From Gammaproteobacteria bacterium (GTDB lineage: Bacteria > Pseudomonadota > Gammaproteobacteria > Acidiferrobacterales > Acidiferrobacteraceae), in assembly GCA_028064935.1 (NCBI GenBank), contig JAPTWT010000150.1, forward strand, positions 1 through 11,047: a DNA stretch of 11,047 nt, read 5' to 3'. Positions 6,201-11,047 of this stretch are shown piece after piece. The notes below the pieces were generated by a model. It had not been told where the DNA came from. It saw nothing but the letters and a program-made list of their open reading frames with translations, and did not search any database. The translations under genes were made by a program, and so were the position numbers. Numbering within the stretch: the stretch's first letter is position 1; the number at the start of each line of letters is the position of its first letter.

Positions 6201-9200
6201 CAAACCCCACCGCAAACGGCTTTGTTCTCCGCGCAGCGAAGCTTCGGGTCGCAATTGAAGGGGTTCAGTGGCGTCGCTGTGACACTTGCACGACGGCGCA
6301 GCCCTATAACCAACTGGCTGGTGACCGCTGCAGGGTCCGACTCGGGCAGCGAGCGTGCGGCGGGACGACGCGCCCGCTCGATCCGTCGTGCGATCCGGTG
6401 TTCCGATCGCGCAAGGGGCACTTCCGTCGCCAAACGGAACGACTCGAGGCGGAGCCCGGCTACGCACCTCACCCGTACGTGGCGGCCGAGCATTCAGCTG
6501 CGCTCAACGACAGCAGCAACAGCGGCGCCGTCGCGCGGGCCGAGTGGCACGAGTTGCGCTTCCAGGATCTCGACCTTGAGGGGCCGGAGGGACGAAAGGA
6601 CGGGCCAATCGATGTCCTCTCCTGCACGACCACCATGGAGGTCGGCATCGACATCGGCAGCCTCACGGCGGTGGCGTTGAGAAACGTGCCGCCTGGCCGC
6701 GCAAACTATCAACAGCGTGCTGGGCGGGCCGGACGCAGAGGCTCGGCGTTATCGACCGTCGTCACCTATTGTGGCGCCGACAGTCACGACCAAGAGTTCT
6801 ACTCGAGTCCCGCGGCGATGGTTAGCGGGCCAGTGCCCGATCCATCTCTGAATCTGGACAACCTAGAGATCGTGAGGCGCCACTGCTTTGCCCTCGTAAT
6901 GAGCATGTTCCAGATGGATGCCATCGCTGATCCTCACGACAGCAGCGTGAGCGCCAACGTATTCGAGAGCCTCGGGATGCTCCGCGACTTTCGTCAGGGG
7001 AGCGCTTCGGGCTTCTCGTACGCCGGGCTCGAGCAGTGGATCGAAGAGCACGCGGCGGCGGTTCATGATGCGCTGAGCGAGGTGATCCCGGCCCCCGTCC
7101 TAGAGGTGGAGTCCAACTTTATCGATTCCCTCCCTACGCGCCTACTATCAGCTTTACGTGAGGTCGGTGCCGGCCCCGTGGAGGTGACGGACGTGGAAGG
7201 CTCGCTCTCGCCCGCCGTCGAGGAACTCGTCGCTGAGGGCGGCGGTCAGGAAGCGGCCACGGCGCTCGGCGGCCTAAAGATGGATTGGGGCGACGCGATC
7301 GACTTTGACGCGCCTGGCGCGCCCGACGTCGGCGAGGCGACCAACGGCGCCGGCGGAGAGCGAGTGGAAGATGCACCTGATGGTGGTCTCGATCCCGAGA
7401 AGTTGCTCGACCGACTCTTCGATCGCGGCTTGCTCCCACGTTATGCCTTCCCCACCGACGTGGTGACCTTCCACGTGTTCGACCGAAACGCAAGTACCGA
7501 TCGAAAGGCTGTGATCCGGTACTCACCGCAACTAGGCCTGAACCAGGCGCTGTCGAGTTACGCCCCTGGGCGCGAGGTGTGGGTAAACGGAGAGCGCCAC
7601 TATTCGTTCGCGATCTGGACGCCGTTCAACCGCCGCGACTGCTGGCAGGCCTGGTTTGGCATGAAGGTCTACTTCGAGTGCGACCGCTGCGGATACGCGC
7701 GCGTCGAGCAGCGGAGCGAGGAGCACTATGTCGGCCAGGTGCTGGATTGTCCTGCATGCGGCACCGCCGGTTCGCTCGGCGTCGGCACCCGCTGGTTCCG
7801 GCCTCCAGGATTCGCGCATCCGGTCGACGTCGACGCAGAACTCCCGCTCGAGGACAGCCCCACGCCGACTCGCCCAACTCGGGCGAAACTCAGCGCCCCT
7901 TTCACGGACAGCGGCCCACCTGAGTCCGCAGAGCATACGGCGAATGGAGCCGGGTATGAGGTTTGGACCGCTAAGCAGCGACTTGTGCTGACCAATACCG
8001 GCTCACACGACCAGATGAAGCCTGGGTTCCTCTACTGCCCTCGCTGCGGCCGAGCAGAGCCGAACGGCTGGGAGGCCGGCAAGTTCCGACAAGGGGGCCA
8101 CCCGCGTCCCAACCCCGATCACCATCCACACGGAGCGAGTTGCAACGGTACCCCGACGATCGTAGTCCTAGGAAACGAGTTTGAGACAGACATAGCGCTC
8201 TTTCGCTTCCAACTTGGCGGAGCGGTCAGGCTCCCTCCGGGTTCCACGGTCGCCAAGATAGTGCTGACAACCGTAGCTGAGGCTTTGGCCTCCGCCTCAG
8301 CCAAACTACTCGACATCGAGGAGTCGGATATCGGCGCGGAGTTTCGGGTCGCAATGACAAGCGGCGGTCGCACGGGACAGCACGTCGAGGTGTACCTGTA
8401 CGACCTTACGCCCGGAGGCGCCGGATTCGTGCGGGCGGCGGTTGATGACTCCAGGCGACTCTTCGAGACCGCGCTCGAACGGCTTGAGTCGTGCAGTTGC
8501 ACCCACTCCTGCTATGAGTGCCTGCGCAGCTACAAGAACAAGTGGGATCACAAGTACCTTGACCGCAAACTCGGTGCCGCCTTCATCCGCCATATCGTGT
8601 TCGGCGAGCCCCCGACGATCTCGGCAGACAATGACAATCACCTGTTGCGCGCGCTCCAGGTGGACCTGGAGGAGGCTGGGCACGACGTCGTTGCGCTCGA
8701 CGGCGGCCTCCGGCTCCCAGCCCTCGCCGATCGCGTGGTCGTACTCGGTCATCCCATGACCCGCGGAGAGGCAGGCTCCGTCAGCGGACGAGTACGGATC
8801 TCGGAGGGCGGACAGCATGTAGTTGTCGATCAACTCCTCGTGGATCGAGCGCTCCCCGCTGCGGTAAAGGAGGCGACTGGCGCGCTGGCGTCCGAGAACG
8901 CTGGGTTATCGCTCCCATCCTTCCTACGCGAGGCTGCGGGCGGCTGTCCGGTGTTGGACCTTGCTACTCTGGAGACCGAGGAGCCCAGCAAGCCGCTGGC
9001 GTACGTCGAGATCCCCGACGTCCCCGCCGGCGCCTTCGTCGTCTGCCTCTCGCGCCCAACGCTTGAGCGGATGGGTAAGGGCGAACTTGGGTTGAATGCC
9101 TGGGTGGTATTCACGCCCTGTCCTCCCACCGACTTTTCGGTCGGGCAGGACCGGATTCCTCGACTCATCGTCAGCAAGTCCGAAGCGTTTAACGCGACGA

Positions 9201-9373
9201 ATGCACGGTGGACCTTCGGACTTCCATCTCTTCGGGGCGACAAACTCCACATACTGTACTTCTCCCATGTCGCGCCGCGCTCGGAAACTCCTCGTGCTGA
9301 CGATGTGGTTGTCGTCGGCCGCGCGTTTGGCGTGTTCGTCGGTGGTCAACTCCAGCGTCTTGGAGGTGCCTGA
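3209..9373 (+). CDS. DruE-like giant DEAH helicase with DUF1998/MZB domain, 2054 aa
   Basis: This is a superfamily-2 helicase with the architecture of Druantia DruE (about 1800-2100 aa), equivalent to DISARM DrmA and DrmB in one chain. Seen in order: Q-motif-like PPYEHQADAL (about 84-93); Walker A TGTGSGKT (108-115); motif Ia LYPMNALVNDQ (146-156); DEAH (336-339); motif III SAS (373-375); a cysteine cluster (C570, C575, C604, C606, C616, C619) and C708/C711; motif IV-like ALIFSDGRQAA; a second cluster (C1024, C1027, C1041, C1050); motif V TTTMEVGIDIG (1140-1150); motif VI QRAGRAGRRG (1169-1178). A Gly/Asp/Glu-rich linker (about 1343-1398) leads to the DUF1998 half, with C1491/C1494/C1514/C1517, C1610/C1613 and the MZB signature C1762, C1764, C1768, C1771 followed by SYKNKWDHKYLDRK. 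Residues from about 1800 match nothing I know. ATP-driven DNA translocation and a role in phage or plasmid defence are inferred from the family. The stop overlaps the next start. Confidence 0.9.
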   Translation: MYVELGQYAAALRTYITSTYHISHPALVDLRDDLLARQGAIAQTPYIESTARYAASRQYSTLSIPQEVRELLTWLGERGVVFDPPYEHQADALELALASPHRDLVVTTGTGSGKTETFLLPILGRLAAEAATHTSFATRAVRALLLYPMNALVNDQLGRLRVLFGGNDVSRWFTDHAGRPMKFARYTGRTLYPGRRREDTSAHWSRLKQPIEFFTKLEDRAALDPATRNLIAELRRRGKWPSKPSSSPDKEDGVSAWLGKGKWKDGQGNWVRTVERNEDPELFLRHEAQEGVPDLLVTNYSMLEYMLLRPIERDIFRATAAYYKDNPDQQLLLVLDEAHLYRGAQGTEVAMLIRRLRKRLELPLEQLQVICTSASFSNPASAKRFAADLAGKPEGGFDVLTGTKQAAHPSGPGNGAVAEAFAGVDLSRVHEGDLNSRFAAALPVLRLVHSGATVESLLNDYPTTGDADPVGRALLAALSQLPVAGRLVNLTSGATAEEDDERDPAGVGPAQEVSALGSRLFPDVAPELAHVATNNLVELASLAKEKNDKAPLLAARAHAFFRGLPGLWACSDPQCSYISEERRENWGGKLPPTGALYAQPRRTCDCGARVFEVYTCRSCGSAYFKGYSFDPDAPDHLWAEDVGEVDDVDGVVQPVFLALEEPPSGSGARFDYLDPISGRVGSGNQAAREIWLPPVGQKDTPPGQFQSCPRCGAPGQGIMDHVTKGDEPFQELVSSQLLEQPPRPGVATPLKGRKALIFSDGRQAASRLAGKLQQYSMRDAVRPLILDGLADLERRFGAPVTLAHSYAALLTGCALRRVTLRPAQAPHFEEDLQLFKELLESVPSVTEKALFDRSAELNTNRTNKALMLALYPVLKDPHTGLSALGLGTINALLDQADLTALNKLPAPPGPSNMSEEERRLALLDLWVYDAVLSHALFLPTTPSDWLDAPTGAKINRTKATFPSFVQDLVGTKWFNANLKSSAANPTPWAKFLTKTFGANPTANGFVLRAAKLRVAIEGVQWRRCDTCTTAQPYNQLAGDRCRVRLGQRACGGTTRPLDPSCDPVFRSRKGHFRRQTERLEAEPGYAPHPYVAAEHSAALNDSSNSGAVARAEWHELRFQDLDLEGPEGRKDGPIDVLSCTTTMEVGIDIGSLTAVALRNVPPGRANYQQRAGRAGRRGSALSTVVTYCGADSHDQEFYSSPAAMVSGPVPDPSLNLDNLEIVRRHCFALVMSMFQMDAIADPHDSSVSANVFESLGMLRDFRQGSASGFSYAGLEQWIEEHAAAVHDALSEVIPAPVLEVESNFIDSLPTRLLSALREVGAGPVEVTDVEGSLSPAVEELVAEGGGQEAATALGGLKMDWGDAIDFDAPGAPDVGEATNGAGGERVEDAPDGGLDPEKLLDRLFDRGLLPRYAFPTDVVTFHVFDRNASTDRKAVIRYSPQLGLNQALSSYAPGREVWVNGERHYSFAIWTPFNRRDCWQAWFGMKVYFECDRCGYARVEQRSEEHYVGQVLDCPACGTAGSLGVGTRWFRPPGFAHPVDVDAELPLEDSPTPTRPTRAKLSAPFTDSGPPESAEHTANGAGYEVWTAKQRLVLTNTGSHDQMKPGFLYCPRCGRAEPNGWEAGKFRQGGHPRPNPDHHPHGASCNGTPTIVVLGNEFETDIALFRFQLGGAVRLPPGSTVAKIVLTTVAEALASASAKLLDIEESDIGAEFRVAMTSGGRTGQHVEVYLYDLTPGGAGFVRAAVDDSRRLFETALERLESCSCTHSCYECLRSYKNKWDHKYLDRKLGAAFIRHIVFGEPPTISADNDNHLLRALQVDLEEAGHDVVALDGGLRLPALADRVVVLGHPMTRGEAGSVSGRVRISEGGQHVVVDQLLVDRALPAAVKEATGALASENAGLSLPSFLREAAGGCPVLDLATLETEEPSKPLAYVEIPDVPAGAFVVCLSRPTLERMGKGELGLNAWVVFTPCPPTDFSVGQDRIPRLIVSKSEAFNATNARWTFGLPSLRGDKLHILYFSHVAPRSETPRADDVVVVGRAFGVFVGGQLQRLGGA
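9362..9366 (+). promoter_or_regulatory. Ribosome binding site of the NERD-helicase gene
   Basis: GGAGG lies six bases before ATG 9373, inside the last codons of the preceding gene. With the TGATG stop/start overlap it indicates coupled translation and fixes the start. Confidence 0.8.
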
Positions 9374-11047
9374 TGGCTCGCATGCTGCCGGACGTCGCCC
9401 CGGCTCAACTTGAGCACACATCGGAGGAACCGGTATACATCGCGCTGCGAGATCAGTTGGCCGCGAATTACGTGGTGCTGCACTCCTATCCATGGCTGCG
9501 ACCCTGGCGAGAGGACGCGCTGGCGGAAGGTGAGGCTGACTTCGTCGTAGTCCACCCTGAGCGAGGTGTCCTTGTGCTTGAGGTGAAGGGCGGCGATGTG
9601 CGCCATGACGGATACCGTTGGTTTCGAGACAGCGCGAGCGGCCCGAAGGAGTTCAAGGATCCCTTCAGGCAGGCGCAGCGAAATATGCATGCGCTTCTCG
9701 ACATCATCCGCGAACGGTCAGGGGGGCGAGTCCGCAAAGAGGATTTCGCCCATGGGTATGCCGTCGTATTTCCTCACCTAGACTATACGGGCGTACCACC
9801 TGCCCATGCGGACAAGGCGATTATCATCTCGCGTCGCCACCTTGCAGCGATGGACCATGCGATCGAGACGGCTTACGCGGCGTGGACAAGCGGGACTGGC
9901 GGCGCACGACAACTCAGCGCGGACCAATATCGAACGCTACTCAACGACTGCCTTATGCCGAAGTTTCGGCTGTTTCGGCCGGTGGGGCCCGACATCTCCA
10001 AGGCTGCAGGTCAACTCCTTGAGTTGACGGAGACGCAGGCGCAGGTGTTCGAGGGTCTCTATGTCCAGGATCGCGTCCTCGTCGAGGGAGTCGCCGGGTC
10101 TGGCAAGACGTTCCTCGCCTTGCACCGCGCGTTGGCATTTGCGCGCGAGGGCAAGCGCACGCTCTTCGTCTGTTACAACAAAGAACTGGCCGCCTGGCTA
10201 CGGGGGCAGGTCGAGTCGGATCCTTCGACCGTTAGCTTTCGGGAGCGCATCGTCGTTACACACTTTCACGCCCTCGCGGCCAAACTCGCCGCCGATGCGG
10301 GGGTCGCATTCGAACCTGCCGCGGGGGGACCCAAAACCGACGCCTTCTGGAACGACGAGGTACCCGACCTGATGGAGCAGGCCGTCCTGAGCCTCAACCT
10401 CGAGGGGCGCGCGCCAGCCTTTGAGGCAATCGTCGTGGACGAAGCCCAGGACTTCTGTCTCGGATGGTGGTATGCGCTGACGCATTCGCTATTGTTTAAG
10501 CCTGACGGTCCGCTGTACGCATTTCTGGACCCGAACCAATCTCTCCGTGGAGAGGTGCAGTGGCCCGAGGTTCACTTCGATGCGCGCTTCAAACTCACCA
10601 TTAATTGCCGGAACACGCGCAAGATCGCGGCTGCAAGCGCATCTGTGCTCGCGCTCACCCCGCACATCTTCTCTCGAGCGCCTGTCGGCGTTTCACTCCG
10701 AGTGCTTCGCGCTGGGTCTGAACGTCAGCAGAAGGGACTCGTCCTTCAAGAACTCCGTTCGTTGCTCGGGCGTGAGGACGTAGCGCCCAGCCAGATTGCT
10801 GTGATTGGCCCGGCGGCAAAAGATAATGGGAGCCTCGCCGACCTAGCGGATGATGTCGACGGTGTTCCGCTCGTCACTTCCGCCGAGGAGTGGCGCCTTG
10901 GCGGTGGTGTCCTCGTTACTACAGCGCGATCATTCAAAGGACTAGAGGCAGAGGTCGTGCTCCTCTACGATCTGGGTGGCTTCAGCCGCCTCTTCCGGCG
11001 CGAGGACCTCTACGTCTCCTTCACTCGCGCGAAAGTGGTTTTGATCG
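9373..11047 (+). CDS. NERD-domain UvrD/Rep-type helicase, 3' end outside window
   Basis: A fusion of an N-terminal nuclease-related (NERD) domain with a superfamily-1 UvrD/Rep-like helicase; 558 codons are visible with no stop. The NERD part shows E54-A-D56 and E70-V-K72 in VLVLEVKGG, the PD-(D/E)XK-like active-site pattern, followed by FRQAQRNMHAL. The helicase part has Q-motif-like TETQAQV, Walker A GVAGSGKT (239-246), Walker B VVDEAQD (354-360), motif III FLDPNQ (D386, Q389), motif IV NCRNTRKIA (R413), motif V RSFKGLE (519-525) and the start of motif VI VSFTRAK (548-554), just before the window ends. All key residues are present, so an active ATPase and probably an active nuclease are expected. 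It shares one base with the helicase stop (TGATG), so both proteins are probably made from one mRNA and may act on the same DNA. NERD-helicases are widespread and not all are defence proteins, so the role rests on context. Confidence 0.9.
   Translation, partial: MARMLPDVAPAQLEHTSEEPVYIALRDQLAANYVVLHSYPWLRPWREDALAEGEADFVVVHPERGVLVLEVKGGDVRHDGYRWFRDSASGPKEFKDPFRQAQRNMHALLDIIRERSGGRVRKEDFAHGYAVVFPHLDYTGVPPAHADKAIIISRRHLAAMDHAIETAYAAWTSGTGGARQLSADQYRTLLNDCLMPKFRLFRPVGPDISKAAGQLLELTETQAQVFEGLYVQDRVLVEGVAGSGKTFLALHRALAFAREGKRTLFVCYNKELAAWLRGQVESDPSTVSFRERIVVTHFHALAAKLAADAGVAFEPAAGGPKTDAFWNDEVPDLMEQAVLSLNLEGRAPAFEAIVVDEAQDFCLGWWYALTHSLLFKPDGPLYAFLDPNQSLRGEVQWPEVHFDARFKLTINCRNTRKIAAASASVLALTPHIFSRAPVGVSLRVLRAGSERQQKGLVLQELRSLLGREDVAPSQIAVIGPAAKDNGSLADLADDVDGVPLVTSAEEWRLGGGVLVTTARSFKGLEAEVVLLYDLGGFSRLFRREDLYVSFTRAKVVLI

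Overview
The window is high-GC bacterial DNA, most likely from a proteobacterium. The evidence is a tRNA-Ala with anticodon CGC and an encoded CCA end, a DUF2188 gene, and an IS3-family element of a kind common in beta- and gammaproteobacteria (Xanthomonas-, Pseudomonas- and Burkholderia-like). Species cannot be read from the sequence. The layout is that of an accessory island: a tRNA gene, small poorly characterised genes, a broken insertion sequence, and then a two-gene operon with the look of an anti-mobile-element defence system.

Left part (1-1800). A promoter with GC-rich discriminator drives tRNA-Ala(CGC) at 50-125, which is followed directly by a strong intrinsic terminator. Facing it on the minus strand is a transcription unit read from right to left. 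It holds the last ~20 codons of a gene whose front is gone, a 317-aa zinc-ribbon protein of unknown function, a curious two-codon ORF behind a very good ribosome binding site, and a 76-aa DUF2188 protein.

Middle (about 1785-2924). This is an IS3-family insertion sequence that has lost its left inverted repeat and the helix-turn-helix half of OrfA. It keeps an intact DDE transposase (OrfB) and its right inverted repeat. The decapitated minus-strand gene ends at this junction, so a rearrangement involving the IS probably removed that gene's front.

Right part (2925-11047). A 284-base leader with two clear inverted repeats precedes a 2054-aa DEAH-box superfamily-2 helicase with several Cys4-type zinc modules and a C-terminal DUF1998/MZB domain. 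This is the architecture of Druantia DruE, or of DISARM DrmA and DrmB joined in one chain. Its stop codon overlaps (TGATG) the start of a second gene encoding an N-terminal NERD nuclease-like domain fused to a UvrD/Rep-type superfamily-1 helicase, which runs off the window after 558 codons. The two are almost certainly co-translated. By family knowledge both protein types are enriched in phage-defence loci. The pairing of a DruE-like helicase with a NERD-helicase, with no DruH, DruA or methylase in view, is the most interesting content here. The rest of the operon lies past the right edge.
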